DNA of 64,000 bases, taken from positions 868,001-932,000 of the forward strand of contig LR134135.1 in assembly GCA_900635465.1 (NCBI GenBank), given 5' to 3'. This DNA comes from Lelliottia amnigena. GTDB taxonomy: Bacteria > Pseudomonadota > Gammaproteobacteria > Enterobacterales > Enterobacteriaceae. Each line of letters begins with the position of its first letter. Positions within the stretch are counted from its first letter, which is position 1. Below the pieces are notes generated by a model that had not been told where the DNA came from, did not search any database, and saw nothing but the letters and a program-made list of their open reading frames with translations. Of the stretch, positions 10,475-21,147 are shown piece after piece. Made by a program: the position numbers and the translations under genes.

Positions 10475-13250
10475 ATGCAAACATGGAAAAAGAAACTCGT
10501 GGTATCTCAAATTGCATTAGCCTGCACATTGGCTATCGCTTCTCAGGCTAATGCTAAAGATATCTCTAACAGCACTTACGATACTTTCGGGTATGACAAT
10601 ACCGTGACTACCCCCTGGTATGATGGTTATGTTGACTGGGATAGCTCTGATGCTACACATGACAGTGATATCTATCCCGTTATCAATAATTCCACGGTGA
10701 ATGGCGTTATTTCCAGCTACTATCTTGACGATGGAATTAATGGCCGTGCGAATGCGCTGAGCATTTCTAATAGTACCATCAATGGAATGATTACCTCTAA
10801 ATGCATGACCACCTCTTGCGATAATGGCGTTGACCCAGACGGTACAACGCATACGCAATATGATCGTTTTAGCCTGACAGTCGATAATACGACGATTAAT
10901 GATGCCTATGAGCATTATGCTTATGACGTTATTGATGGCGATAATACCGAAACGCATTATCAGGATACTTATGCGCTCGGTAATGCGATTACTCTTGATG
11001 TCGAGTCCGATATTGTTATTCAAAATAACTCGCACGTTGCCGGTATTACGCTAACGCAGGGCTATCAGGAGCTGGATAATACGCCTTATGATGGCACTGA
11101 AGGCGTCGCAAATAGCAGTAACATCTTTACCGATACGCTGGTAGTCAAAGATTCAGTGTTAACCTCTGGTGCTTACAGCGATTTGGGGACCAGCGGTTTT
11201 TACGGCCAAAGTGCGAAGCCAAGTGATTACGGCGAAACCAATGCCACGGCTGCGGATGACGCGGCATTAATTGTGGCATCGAGCGACGTAGATAACGCGA
11301 TGCAGACGACGGCAACGTTCGATCACTCTACCGTGACGGGGGATATTCTTTTTTCGAGCACGTTTGATAACAACTTCTTTGAGAACGGCGATCCGGCGAC
11401 TGACACCACCGACGATGGTATCTATAACCCGACGACCAACGGTTGGGACGACACCGATAAGCTGGATGTCACCCTGACTAACGGCAGCAAATGGGTGGGC
11501 GCAGCGCAGTCGAGCGTTGAGGCTATCAGCCCCGCGCAAATGTATGGCCTGGGCTACAGTGACGCTGACTGGACCACGCTTTCACCTAACAGCATCTGGC
11601 CGGATTCCACTTTCAACAGCGACGGTCACGTCTCTGGCGAAGAGGTGTATCAGAGCGGCTTGTTCAACGTGACGCTGGATAACGGTTCCGAGTGGGACAC
11701 GCGTAAAACCTCTAACATTGATAAGCTGGCAGTGAATAATCACTCGCAGGTCAACGTGGAAAACTCGGGTCTTCTCGCGGACAGCATCACAATGACCAAC
11801 GGCTCGTCGCTGAATATTGGTGACAGTGGAGCCGTTGCCACGGATAGCCTTTATCTGGACAGCTATAGCCTGACCACGCTGACGGAAGAAACGGCGCAGC
11901 TCTATGCCAATACCATCACCGTGGACAACGGTGCGGAACTGGCACTGGGTCTGGGTCAGGTTGACACTCACAGCATGGTGCTGACCGACGGCGGCGTGTT
12001 GAACATCGCCAGTCGCGATGAGGTGTTGAATTCCGATCTGAACAATGCGCGTTATGTTACCAACGATACGAGCAAAGCGGATTACGACTATGGTGTCGTG
12101 GCGCTCAACTCTGATGGTCATTTGGCGGTGAACGGTGACGTCGCGGGCAACTACAAAGTGCGTATCGATAATGCGACGGGTGCGGGTTCTGTCGCTGATT
12201 ACAAGAACGCCGAAATCATCCGCGTATATGACAACAACACGGATACTCAGGCGAGCTTTACGGCGGCAAATACAGCCGATTTAGGCGCATATACGTACAA
12301 GGCGCAGCAGAAGGGGTGATACCGTTGTTCTTCATCAGGAAGCGCTGACCGACTACGCAAATATGGCGTTGAGCATCCCCTCCGCGAACACCAATATCTG
12401 GAATCTGCAGCAGGACACAGTGGGCTCGCGTCTTACCAACAGTCGTCACGGTCTTGCGGATAACGGTGGTGCGTGGGTTAGCTACTTCGGTGGCAGTTTC
12501 AACGGTGATAACGGCACTCTCAGCTACGATCAGGACGTCAGCGGTATAATGGTCGGTCTGGATACGCAGATTGATGGCAATAATGCTAAATGGATTGTCG
12601 GGGGCGCGGCGGGCTTTGCAAAAGGCGATATGAGCCAGGGTTCTGGTCAGGTTGATCAGGATAGCCAGACGGCGATGATCTATTCCTCTGCACATTTTGC
12701 TAACAATATCTTTATTGATAGCTCCCTGAGCTACTCTCGCTTTAACAACGATCTTACTGCCACAATGAGCAACGATGAGTACGTGGACGGCAACACCACC
12801 ACGGATGCCTGGGGCTTTGGCCTGAAACTCGGCTACGACTGGAAACCCAACGCGTCAGGCTACATTACGCCGTATGCGGCAGTGTCGGGCCTGTTCCAGT
12901 CAGGCGATGACTATCAGTTAAGTAACAATATGCAAGTAGACGGCCAGTCTTACGACAGTATGCGTTATGAAGCGGGTCTTGATGCGGGCTACACCTTTAA
13001 TTACGGTAGCGAGCAGGCATTAACACCGTACTTCACTCTGGCATATGTCTATGACGATGCGGGTAACGATGCGGATGTTAACGGGGACAACATTGACAAC
13101 GGGGTGAAAGGTTCCGCCGTACGTGTGGGTCTGGGCACACAGTTTAGCTTCACGAAAAACTTTAGCACCTATACCGGTGCAAACTACCTGGGTGGCGGTG
13201 ATGTTGACCAAAACTGGGGCGCAAATCTGGGTGTGAAATACGCCTGGTAA
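10475..13250 (+). CDS. ehaC: EhaC/YaiT-type autotransporter (frame interrupted by a 1-base insertion)
   Basis: Two frames, 10475-12319 and 12320-13250, together encode about 924 residues. ATG 10475 has a strong ggagg 9 bases upstream. Residues 1-27 are a signal peptide (MQTWKKKLVVSQ ... SQANA). The passenger (about 28-600) is rich in Asp, Asn, Ser and Thr and repeats strands such as NNSTVNGVI, SNSTINGMI and DHSTVTGDI, as expected of a right-handed beta-helix. The last 280 residues form an autotransporter beta-barrel ending in VKYAW, with terminal aromatic residue. The break is in the GGGG run 12313-12316: deleting one G joins YKAQQKG to DTVVLHQEAL. The E. coli homologue YaiT/EhaC is in the same place. 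Exported surface protein, possibly adhesive; a real pseudogene is possible because yaiT decays in some strains. Confidence 0.82.
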
Positions 13251-13258
13251 TGCCAATA

Positions 13259-13287
13259 AGCGGGGGAGGTTCATCCCCGCTTTTTTT
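13259..13287 (+). terminator. Rho-independent terminator of the autotransporter gene
   Basis: Arms agcgggg and ccccgct with a 9-base loop are followed by seven T residues. It begins 8 bases after the autotransporter stop. Confidence 0.9.
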
Positions 13288-13341
13288 ATAACTCGATAAT
13301 AATGAAACAGAACCGATAAGTATGGATGCCTTGAGGTCTGC

Positions 13342-13969
13342 ATGAATCCCCACGCGAAACCCCTTTCTGAATTTAAGCGGCTTGAACAGTGTCTGAAAGC
13401 CGAAAGCACTCCTTTCAGCGTTTCTCCTCAGCAAATTCTTGGTGATGGCTTTTTATGACGACGATCATCACACCTGGTTTTTACAGACGGGTGTCGTGGC
13501 AGTCCATCGAAAAACTGACGATTTACTTGTTGGAATCGTGAAGGCGCCTTTCATTTTCGGCCTGACGGCTGGCATGGTAAAAAACCGTCAGGAATATACG
13601 TTGATTCCACAATCGCCCTGCACAGGGTTTTATCTGCCAGCAATAACCACGCATCATTGTCTCCAGCAATTTCATCTTTGGCGGGATGCATTTGGCTGGC
13701 TGTCATGGATTAACCTAATGATGGAAAAGCGGGACATGAACCTGGTGGGAAATAACTCCTACAGCCAGATCAGGTCAGTGTTGCTGGTGATGGCAGAGTG
13801 GGATGAAACGCTGCGCTCAAAAATAGGCGTGATGCATCATATTCAGCAAAGTACAGGTATTTCGCGTTCGGTTGTTGCGGAGGTGCTGGCCGCGTTGCGT
13901 AAGGGAAATTATATCAATATGAATCGGGGCAAACTGGTCAGTATTCACCGTTTGCCCGCGGAGTATTAA
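13342..13969 (+). CDS. iprA: IprA/YaiV-like Crp-Fnr-type regulator (frame interrupted by a 1-base insertion)
   Basis: The main frame encodes a protein ending SRSVVAEVLAALRKGNYI ... RLPAEY, the conserved helix-turn-helix tail of IprA (YaiV), whose loss raises hydrogen-peroxide resistance in enterics. Its N-terminus lies in another frame: ATG 13342 after a gagg motif gives MNPHAKPLSEFKRLEQCLK. Removing one G at 13441-13442 fuses QQIL to VMAFYDDDHH and yields 208 residues, close to the E. coli length. The middle (LLVGIVKAPFIFGL) is the cyclic-nucleotide-binding-like fold. Without the fix, only a shortened protein starting inside the fold could be made. It lies between ehaC and ampH, the E. coli position. 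Confidence 0.8.
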
Positions 13970-13973
13970 ACGA

Positions 13974-15140
13974 TCAGGAGGCCGGGATCACTTTCGCCTT
14001 ATTCTCGCTCAATTCGGCGACCAAATTATTAATCCCGTCGCTCATATTGGTGAAGCGCGTATTCGGCGATCGGGTCACGACCACGAAGGCCCCAACATTG
14101 GACTGCGGGATCATCGCCATGTAGGTAATGAATCCGCCGCCGCCACCCGTTTTCTGAATAATGCCCGGGCGGCCATCTTTCGGTGCCATATACACCCAGC
14201 CCAAGCCAAGCGCATCGGCTTTACCCGGCACGTCCATGCCAATGACTCGGGTGAGCTGGTTGCGTTTGTAGATGAGCGTTTGCATGCGGTCAGCCTGATT
14301 ACTGCGCGCATGGAAATCAGACGACAGGAACTGCTGCATCCAGCGCATCATATCCCCCGGCGTGGAGTAAACGCCGCCGCTGCCAACGGCCGCGAGGGTG
14401 TTATTACACGGACTGGCCCCTTTTTCGGCCACCATCAGGCGTTTGCACTGATCCGGTGACGGCGTAAAGGTGGTGTCTTTCATGCCCAGCGGACGGGTGA
14501 TGTTGTCTTCAAACAGCTGCGGATACGGCTTGCCGGATGCTGTGGCTAACGCATCGGCGAGCAAATCAAATGCCAGGTTTGAATAGGCCGCCTGTGCGCC
14601 CGGTGCGGTTTTCAGCGTCGCTGTCGTCAGGTAGTTCCAGCGCTGTTCGCGCGTGGGCCAGACGAAAACAGGACGATGCGCTGCACCGCCTGGCTGTTCA
14701 CGCGGCAGCGCGCTGGTATGCGTTGCCAGATTCACCAGTGAAATGGGGGTGCCATGATACGTCGGGACGCGGTAACCCGGCGGTGCGTATTTGCTTAATG
14801 GATCGTTGAGTTTCACCACGCCTTGATCGAGCAGTTTCACCAGCATTTCGCTGGTCATCAGCTTCGTCAACGATGCAATGCGGATCACGGAATCCAACTG
14901 CGGATGAACATTGTTGCCCGGGCGCGTTTCGCCAAAACTACGGAAAACGCGCTGATTACCGTCAATCACGACCATTGCCATGCCGGTGGCACCGCTGCCG
15001 TAATAAATCAGATTGGCGTAACGATCCGCAATATCGGAGGCGAAAACGGGGGCCGTGATCGGCTGAGCAGCCTGAACTGTGGAGAGGCTTACCGCACACA
15101 GCGCGGCAATGGAAAACAGACAACGTTTCAACGAAAGCAT
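13974..15140 (-). CDS. ampH: AmpH penicillin-binding protein (DD-carboxypeptidase/endopeptidase)
   Basis: A 388-residue periplasmic serine hydrolase of the class C beta-lactamase fold that trims peptidoglycan peptides. A signal peptide (MLSLKRCLFSIAALC ... VQAA) precedes the mature part. The catalytic motifs are S90-L-T-K93 (SxxK), Y186-S-N188 and QKTGGGGG (KTG box). The protein is nearly colinear with E. coli AmpH (385 residues). The extra N-terminal residues MLS before LKR are a small start uncertainty. It is convergent with iprA, with stops only 4 bases apart. Confidence 0.96.
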   Translation of the reverse strand: MLSLKRCLFSIAALCAVSLSTVQAAQPITAPVFASDIADRYANLIYYGSGATGMAMVVIDGNQRVFRSFGETRPGNNVHPQLDSVIRIASLTKLMTSEMLVKLLDQGVVKLNDPLSKYAPPGYRVPTYHGTPISLVNLATHTSALPREQPGGAAHRPVFVWPTREQRWNYLTTATLKTAPGAQAAYSNLAFDLLADALATASGKPYPQLFEDNITRPLGMKDTTFTPSPDQCKRLMVAEKGASPCNNTLAAVGSGGVYSTPGDMMRWMQQFLSSDFHARSNQADRMQTLIYKRNQLTRVIGMDVPGKADALGLGWVYMAPKDGRPGIIQKTGGGGGFITYMAMIPQSNVGAFVVVTRSPNTRFTNMSDGINNLVAELSENKAKVIPAS

Positions 15141-15334
15141 CCATGAAGTGAATGAACAAAGTAATGCGTATTTATACTACTAAACGGCACGGCGCAATGG
15201 GCCGAATAGCATAACGATAGTGGGAAAAACGTAACCGCGAGTAAATAAGAACATTTTCGTTGCACGCTTTCTCCATTTTTGTGACATCAGGCTTATGATA
15301 AGCGTAGGCGTAGTTCAATTTGCGGAGAAGGTTG

Positions 15335-15868
15335 ATGGGTGAAAAGCGTGTGGTGATGGTTGTCGATATGCAGCAAGGGGTTTTCGAAACACCCCGTATT
15401 CAACGCGAAGCATGCGTATCGCAGATTAACCAACTTGTTCAGGCCGCCGATACGGTAATTTTTATCCAGCATACCGAAGCGGGTGGGCTGGAAGAGGGGA
15501 GCGAAGGGTTTGCGCTGTTGCCGGAAATCTATCAGCCGCCAGGCGCGTTTTATGTGACTAAAACGGCCTGCGATGCGTTTTACCACACTACGCTTGAGGC
15601 CCTGCTGCGCGAACAAGACGTCACGCATTTTGTGATTTGCGGGTGCGCAACCGACTATTGTGTGGATACCACGCTTAAAAATGGCGTCAGCCGGGGATAT
15701 CACATCACCGTCGCGGAGGATGCTCATACCACGGCTAATCGCCCGGCCGCGCAGGCACACATCCTGATTCAGCACTATAACGACGTCTGGCGTACGTTGA
15801 CTGCACCGCACAACCCTCCTGCAGTGAAATCCACAGAAACAATTCTGGACCACTGGAAAGCGAACTAA
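15335..15868 (+). CDS. Isochorismatase-like cysteine hydrolase
   Basis: A 177-residue cytoplasmic protein of the isochorismatase-like/cysteine hydrolase superfamily. The catalytic triad is visible: D11 in VVDMQQGVF, K76 in YVTKTACDAF and C109 in CGCATDYCVDTT. Many relatives hydrolyse amides such as nicotinamide or biuret; the substrate here cannot be read from sequence. ATG 15335 follows a ggag motif 9 bases upstream. E. coli has no gene between ampH and sbmA, so this is an accessory insertion relative to that map. Confidence 0.85.
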   Translation: MGEKRVVMVVDMQQGVFETPRIQREACVSQINQLVQAADTVIFIQHTEAGGLEEGSEGFALLPEIYQPPGAFYVTKTACDAFYHTTLEALLREQDVTHFVICGCATDYCVDTTLKNGVSRGYHITVAEDAHTTANRPAAQAHILIQHYNDVWRTLTAPHNPPAVKSTETILDHWKAN

Positions 15869-15967
15869 CCCCTAAAGCCCTGGTCTATTTTTTGCACGAG
15901 CCGGTGAGCGGCCCGTGAGAGTCATGTGTCGTGCATAGCAATGAGATAACAACAAGAAGGAAACACT

Positions 15968-17188
15968 ATGTTTAAATCTTTTTTCCCAAAGCCGGGACCG
16001 TTTTTCCTCTCGGCATTTATTTGGGCACTGATCGCGGTCATTTTCTGGCAGGCGGGCGGTGGAGCATGGCTTGAGCGCCTGGTCGGGGCGACGGGCGATG
16101 TCCCTATCAGCGCCGCGCGTTTTTGGTCGCGGAGCTATTTGCTGTTTTATGCCTATTACGCCCTGTGCGTCGGTCTGTTCGCCCTGTTCTGGTTTACGTA
16201 TTCCCCGCATCGCTGGCAATACTGGTCAATACTGGGGACCGCGCTCATCATCTTCGTCACCTGGTTTTTGGTGGAAGTGGGCGTGGCCGTCAACGCCTGG
16301 TATGCTCCGTTTTATGACTTGATCCAAACGGCGCTCAGTTCACCGCATAAGGTTACGATTAACCGGTTCTATCAAGAAATTGGTATTTTCCTGGGGATTG
16401 CGCTTATTGCGGTATTCGTTGGGGTGATGAATAACTTCTTTGTGAGCCACTACGTGTTCCGCTGGCGTACCGCGATGAACGAACACTATATGGCGCATTG
16501 GCAGCAGCTGCGTCATATCGAGGGTGCGGCGCAGCGTGTGCAGGAAGACACCATGCGTTTTGCTTCGACGTTGGAAGATATGGGCGTGAGCTTTATTAAC
16601 GCCATTATGACGCTCATCGCCTTCCTGCCGGTACTGGTGGCACTCTCCGTCCATGTTCAGGAACTGCCGATTGTCGGCCATCTGCCTTATGGCCTGGTGA
16701 TTGCGGCAATTGTCTGGTCGCTGATGGGGACCGGTTTGCTGGCGGCCGTTGGGATCAAACTGCCGGGGCTGGAGTTTAAAAATCAGCGTGTAGAAGCGGC
16801 TTATCGTAAAGAACTGGTCTACGGCGAAGACGACGCCAATCGCGCCTCGCCGCCGACGGTGCGTGAGCTGTTTGGCGCGGTGCGCCGCAACTATTTCCGT
16901 CTCTATTTCCACTATATGTACTTCAACATCGCGCGTATTTTATATCTGCAGGTCGATAACGTTTTCGGTTTGTTCCTGCTGTTTCCGTCGATTGTGGCAG
17001 GTACGATTACGCTCGGTCTGATGACGCAGATAACTAACGTTTTCAGTCAGGTTCGTGGTTCTTTCCAGTATCTCATCGCGTCATGGACTACGCTTGTCGA
17101 GCTGATGTCTATCTATAAGCGTTTACGCAGTTTTGAGCGCGAACTGGATGGCCAGGATCTACAGGAAGTCACTCATACATTAGGTTAA
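15968..17188 (+). CDS. sbmA: SbmA peptide-antibiotic transporter
   Basis: A 406-residue inner-membrane protein, same length as E. coli SbmA, beginning [17 protein letters not shown]. It has about seven hydrophobic segments and the family stretches [11 protein letters not shown] and [17 protein letters not shown] (here [13 protein letters not shown]). SbmA is a proton-driven homodimer that imports microcins B17 and J25, bleomycin and proline-rich antimicrobial peptides. An aagga motif precedes ATG 15968. yaiW follows after 14 bases, as in E. coli, so they form an operon. Confidence 0.97.
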   Translation: MFKSFFPKPGPFFLSAFIWALIAVIFWQAGGGAWLERLVGATGDVPISAARFWSRSYLLFYAYYALCVGLFALFWFTYSPHRWQYWSILGTALIIFVTWFLVEVGVAVNAWYAPFYDLIQTALSSPHKVTINRFYQEIGIFLGIALIAVFVGVMNNFFVSHYVFRWRTAMNEHYMAHWQQLRHIEGAAQRVQEDTMRFASTLEDMGVSFINAIMTLIAFLPVLVALSVHVQELPIVGHLPYGLVIAAIVWSLMGTGLLAAVGIKLPGLEFKNQRVEAAYRKELVYGEDDANRASPPTVRELFGAVRRNYFRLYFHYMYFNIARILYLQVDNVFGLFLLFPSIVAGTITLGLMTQITNVFSQVRGSFQYLIASWTTLVELMSIYKRLRSFERELDGQDLQEVTHTLG

Positions 17189-17202
17189 GACAGGGAATCG
17201 CT

Positions 17203-18303
17203 ATGCCATTTGCCGTATCACGAACGTTGCCTTTATCACTGTTCGCCGCCTTGGTGCTGGCCGGATGCGCCGAAAAAAGCGCTGCACCGCTGAAAAAGGG
17301 CGAAAAGCCGGTTGATGTGGCAAGCGTGGTACGGCAAAAAATGCCGGCCAGCGTGAAAGATCGTGACGACTGGGCGATCGTGCTGGCGAAAACGTTTGAG
17401 AGCCAAAAAATTGCGCCGACCGAGGAGAATATCTGCTCGGTGCTGGCGGTGGCGCAGCAGGAGTCGATGTATCAGTCCGATCCGGCGGTGCCGGGGCTGA
17501 ACAAAATCGCCTGGAAAGAGATCGACCGACGTGCCGAAAAAATGCACGTCCCGGTGTTCCTGGTGCATACGGCGCTCAAAATCACGTCGCCAAACGGTAA
17601 AAGCTACAGCGAACGGCTGGATACGGTGAAAACGGAGAAGCAGCTCAGCGCCATTTTTGATGACTTTATCAATATGGTGCCGATGGGGCAGACGCTTTTC
17701 GGATCGCTCAATCCGGTGCATACCGGCGGCCCCATGCAGGTCAGCATTGATTTTGCAGAGAAACACACCCGCGGTTACCCATGGAAAATCGACGGGACGG
17801 TGCGTCAGGAAGTGTTCTCTCTGCGCGGCGGGCTGTGGTTTGGTACCTATCATCTGCTGAATTATCCGGTCAATTACAGCGAGCCGCTGTACCGTTTTGC
17901 CGATTTCAACGCGGGATGGTATGCGAGCCGCAACGCCGCGTTCCAGAATGCGGTGAGTCGTGCAACAGGCACAAAACTGGCGCTGGATGGCGATCTGATT
18001 GCTTACGGTAGCAGCGAGGCAGGGACCATTGAACTTGCGGTGCGCAAGCTGGCGATAAAGCTGGATATGAGCAACAGCGACATTCGCCACCAACTGGAAA
18101 AAGGCGACAGTCTGGCGTTCGAGAAAACGGATCTCTACCAGCAGGTGTATAAGCTTGCGGAGCAGAAAAGCGGCAAAGCGTTACCGCGCGAAATTTTGCC
18201 GGGCATTCAGCTTGAAAGCCCGAAAATCACCCGTAATCTCACCACGGCGTGGTTCGCAAAACGGGTCGACGACCGTCGGGCTCGCTGTATGTCACTTAAC
18301 TAA
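17203..18303 (+). CDS. yaiW: YaiW surface-exposed outer-membrane lipoprotein
   Basis: A 366-residue lipoprotein with a signal peptide ending in lipobox LAGC (cysteine at about residue 22). It corresponds to E. coli YaiW, a palmitoylated outer-membrane lipoprotein that works with SbmA in uptake of proline-rich peptides such as Bac7. Conserved portions include [12 protein letters not shown] and [14 protein letters not shown]. Its 3' end overlaps the 3' end of convergent yaiY by 12 bases. Confidence 0.95.
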   Translation: MPFAVSRTLPLSLFAALVLAGCAEKSAAPLKKGEKPVDVASVVRQKMPASVKDRDDWAIVLAKTFESQKIAPTEENICSVLAVAQQESMYQSDPAVPGLNKIAWKEIDRRAEKMHVPVFLVHTALKITSPNGKSYSERLDTVKTEKQLSAIFDDFINMVPMGQTLFGSLNPVHTGGPMQVSIDFAEKHTRGYPWKIDGTVRQEVFSLRGGLWFGTYHLLNYPVNYSEPLYRFADFNAGWYASRNAAFQNAVSRATGTKLALDGDLIAYGSSEAGTIELAVRKLAIKLDMSNSDIRHQLEKGDSLAFEKTDLYQQVYKLAEQKSGKALPREILPGIQLESPKITRNLTTAWFAKRVDDRRARCMSLN

Positions 18304-18609
18304 ACGTGAGTGATAACGGCGCCAGCGCAGGACCAACGCGACAACACCGAGAATGACGCATCCAATCAGAAACGGAATCACACCGAAAATCGTGCTGACG
18401 CCTAAACCGATATCGACGCGCGGCCGACCAGTGTCCTGAACTTGCATCAGATGCTCATACACGCCGGGTGCGTGCACCAGAATGTTCAGAAGTTGGGAAC
18501 CCGCCCAGAAGCAAAACAGCACAAACAGGGCATAGGCGATATTACCCGGCGCGGAGGTTTTGGATTGCTTGCCGCCAAAAATCGGCTTCGCCAGTGTAAA
18601 GTCTGCCAT
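18292..18609 (-). CDS. yaiY: YaiY inner-membrane protein
   Basis: A 105-residue protein with two hydrophobic segments ([15 protein letters not shown] and the stretch around [14 protein letters not shown]) and a basic C-terminus. It corresponds to the conserved enterobacterial membrane protein YaiY (DUF2755) of unknown function, in its E. coli position. I chose ATG 18609 ([13 protein letters not shown]), preceded by gggagg, over upstream in-frame starts. Confidence 0.92.
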   Translation of the reverse strand: MADFTLAKPIFGGKQSKTSAPGNIAYALFVLFCFWAGSQLLNILVHAPGVYEHLMQVQDTGRPRVDIGLGVSTIFGVIPFLIGCVILGVVALVLRWRRYHSRLVK

Positions 18610-18857
18610 ATAAACCTCCCGATATTGATTCTGGCCGAGTGCCAGTCGTACAAGGTGAGTTTGACAGGTCATAACATTTGTCAATATCAGAATCGTGGTA
18701 ATTTACGCCTGGTATTCCTCCTGGATTGTCGATTTCTGCATCGCATCACAGTTTTTTAACTTAAGTTAAATTGATTCGTATTTAAGAATTTCCGCATCCG
18801 CCACAGACCGCATCACGAAACTGTGAGAGGATGTCTTTTTATCCTGCCGGAGTTGCC

Positions 18858-19094
18858 ATGAAGCTGTCTGACAAACTACGCCGTGACTGGCATTACTATG
18901 CCTTTGCGATTGGGCTGATTTTTATTCTTAACGGTGTGATTGGGCTGCTTGGGTTTGAAGCAAAAGGCTGGCAAACCTATGCGCTGGGGCTGGTGACGTG
19001 GGTGATTTGTTTCTGGCTGGCAGGGTTAATTATCCGCCGTCGGCCTGAAGACGCGACGACGGAAAACGTAGAGCGTTCTGAGAAAGCGGATTAA
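18858..19094 (+). CDS. yaiZ: YaiZ inner-membrane protein
   Basis: A 78-residue protein with two transmembrane segments separated by the conserved loop [11 protein letters not shown], matching E. coli YaiZ (DUF2754), of unknown function. ATG 18858 gives [16 protein letters not shown], the conserved start. The C-terminal tail is charged. Its TAA overlaps the ddlA stop codon (convergent genes). Confidence 0.9.
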   Translation: MKLSDKLRRDWHYYAFAIGLIFILNGVIGLLGFEAKGWQTYALGLVTWVICFWLAGLIIRRRPEDATTENVERSEKAD

Positions 19095-20191
19095 CCGTTT
19101 ACTGAGCTCTTCAGGGCGCTGTCGGCGGTGTGTCGCTCCAGCGCCAGTTCGATAAGACGGGTGATTAACGCAGGATAGCTGAGCCCGCTCGCCTGCCAGA
19201 GTTTTGGATACATGCTGATGTTGGTGAAGCCCGGCAGCGTGTTGATTTCGTTAATAATGACCTCATTTTCTGCCGTCAGGAACACATCGACGCGCGCCAT
19301 ACCGCCGCAGCCAAGTGCCTGATAAGCGTCGATGGCGATCGCGCGGATCTTGTCGTTAATTTCAGGATCCAATACCGCCGGCACCACGACCTGCGCGCCT
19401 TTATCATCGATATATTTGGTGTCGTAAGAGTAGAAATCACTGTTCAGAACCACTTCACCGCAGGTGCTGGCCTGTGGGAAATCGTTGCCTAAAACGGCGC
19501 ATTCGATTTCACGACCTGTAATGCCTTGTTCAACTACCACTTTATGATCGAATTCAAACGCCAGGCGCACTGCATCTGCGAATTGCGCTTCGCTGGTCAC
19601 TTTACTGACGCCAACGGATGAACCCTGGTTGGCTGGTTTCACAAACAGCGGCAGGCCAAGCTGAGCGGTGATCTGGGCGAAACTGTGTTTATCGCGGTTG
19701 GCACGGGTCAGGGTCACAAATGGCGCAATGTTCAGACCGGCGTCACGCAGCAAACGCTTGGTGACATCTTTATCCATGCAGGCGGCAGAACCGAGCACAT
19801 CCGAGCCGACAAACGGCAGGTTTGCCATGCGCAACATCCCTTGCAGGGAGCCATCTTCGCCCAACGTGCCGTGAACAATCGGGAAAACGACGTCAATCTG
19901 CGCCAGCGTTTGAGCGTTGCCCGCGTTGATCAGCTGGCCGTGGATGACGCCAGGCACGGTCGCAACGCTGATTTCTGAAGGATTGAGCGCGATATGCGCC
20001 GGATCGTCTGCATTCAGCAGATACTGACTGGCATCGTTCACATGCCATTGGCCTTGTTTATCAATGCCCAGCAGGACCACATCAAAGCGGCTTTTATCAA
20101 TCGCATCCACGATATTTTTAGCCGATTGCAGCGACACTTCGTGTTCTGCTGATTTTCCCCCAAAGACAATTCCTACCCGCTGCTTCGCCAT
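19091..20191 (-). CDS. ddlA: D-alanine--D-alanine ligase A
   Basis: An ATP-grasp enzyme (366 residues; E. coli DdlA is 364) that joins two D-alanines for the peptidoglycan precursor. Visible features are [14 protein letters not shown] at the N-terminus, [14 protein letters not shown] (ATP/serine loop), [10 protein letters not shown] and [16 protein letters not shown] near the C-terminus (Mg and D-Ala binding). DdlB normally lies in the cell-division cluster elsewhere. The gene is divergent from an extensin-like putative murein peptidase. Confidence 0.97.
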   Translation of the reverse strand: MAKQRVGIVFGGKSAEHEVSLQSAKNIVDAIDKSRFDVVLLGIDKQGQWHVNDASQYLLNADDPAHIALNPSEISVATVPGVIHGQLINAGNAQTLAQIDVVFPIVHGTLGEDGSLQGMLRMANLPFVGSDVLGSAACMDKDVTKRLLRDAGLNIAPFVTLTRANRDKHSFAQITAQLGLPLFVKPANQGSSVGVSKVTSEAQFADAVRLAFEFDHKVVVEQGITGREIECAVLGNDFPQASTCGEVVLNSDFYSYDTKYIDDKGAQVVVPAVLDPEINDKIRAIAIDAYQALGCGGMARVDVFLTAENEVIINEINTLPGFTNISMYPKLWQASGLSYPALITRLIELALERHTADSALKSSVNG

Positions 20192-20294
20192 CTCACACTC
20201 TTCCAGTCTGTCTCAAAGCCTATAACATACCACATGCCCTGTGGGATTCGCCGCCTTCTGCCATAATGTTTTGACGCATAAAAGAGGAGAGAAT

Positions 20295-20978
20295 GTGAGA
20301 GGGAAAAGTCTGTTTGTCTGCGCGATTATTGTGGGTGCCGCCGTGGTGGGTTATCGCTGGCTACCGTCGTATTACAATCCTTTTACGCCACTTAAGCTCG
20401 ACGACAAGCCTGGCAAGATCACCCAGTTCAAACTGCGTCGCCTGACGCCGGAGGCCTGTACGACTCTGCTGGCAGAGGCGAATCAAAAACAGTGGATCCA
20501 GACCCAGTCCATGGCCGATAGCGCGGGGGACTGCCCGCTGACTGACGTGGTGCGCGTGCGAAATTTTGGTCCGGTGACGCTGAGCAGCAGTTTTATCGCC
20601 AGCTGCCCGCTGGCGCTGAGCTCCGCGCTGTTTATTCAGCAGCAGGCGCGCCCGCTGACTCAAACGATAATGGGCAGCGAGCTGAAGCGTATCGAACATC
20701 TGGGCAGTTTTGCCTGCCGCAATATTTATCATCGCCCCGATGCGCGCCGCAGTGAACACGCCAGCGCCGAAGCCCTGGATATCAGCGCGTTTCAGCTCTC
20801 TGATGGGCAGCGGGTAACGGTGCTCCGCGGCTGGCGCGAAGATAAAACGCAGCCCTGGCTTAAAGCGCTGTTGAGTGCCAGCTGTGATTATTATGGCAAT
20901 GGCTTAGGCCCGGAATATAACGCCGCGCACGCCAACCATTTCCATCTTGGGATGCGCGGTTTTGGACTGTGTCGTTAA
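20295..20978 (+). CDS. Extensin-like family protein, putative M15-like zinc peptidase
   Basis: A 227-residue protein with one N-terminal hydrophobic segment (SLFVCAIIVGAAVVGY), so probably anchored to the periplasmic face of the inner membrane. The rest matches the extensin-like C-terminal family: SEHASAEALDIS and ANHFHLGMRGFGLC. These HxxxxxxD and HxH arrangements resemble the zinc ligands of VanY/M15 D-Ala-D-Ala carboxypeptidases, so a murein peptidase is plausible but unproven. The start is GTG 20295 after gaggagag; the in-frame codons upstream lack a ribosome-binding site. It is absent from the E. coli ddlA region and divergent from ddlA by about 100 bases. Confidence 0.8.
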   Translation: MRGKSLFVCAIIVGAAVVGYRWLPSYYNPFTPLKLDDKPGKITQFKLRRLTPEACTTLLAEANQKQWIQTQSMADSAGDCPLTDVVRVRNFGPVTLSSSFIASCPLALSSALFIQQQARPLTQTIMGSELKRIEHLGSFACRNIYHRPDARRSEHASAEALDISAFQLSDGQRVTVLRGWREDKTQPWLKALLSASCDYYGNGLGPEYNAAHANHFHLGMRGFGLCR

Positions 20979-21006
20979 AGCATAAATCACCAGCATAAAG
21001 TGGATA

Positions 21007-21028
21007 AAATGTGACTTGTTTCACATAT
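21007..21028. promoter_or_regulatory. Perfect CRP binding site
   Basis: The core tgtga-N6-tcaca matches both conserved arms exactly, with flanking aaa and tat. It lies 120 bases before the chosen start of the MdtG-like exporter and 28 bases after the extensin-like gene stop. It therefore probably makes the exporter gene responsive to cAMP-CRP. No -10 box was assigned with confidence. Confidence 0.8.
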
Positions 21029-21147
21029 ATGATGACTGGGGAGATAAAACACCAAAGTCGTCGATACCGCATCTCTGGTGCCATCTGATTTAACGTAACT
21101 TGCTAATCTGTCGGCGAATTCGCCTAAAAATGAAGATACCGCTTGTT

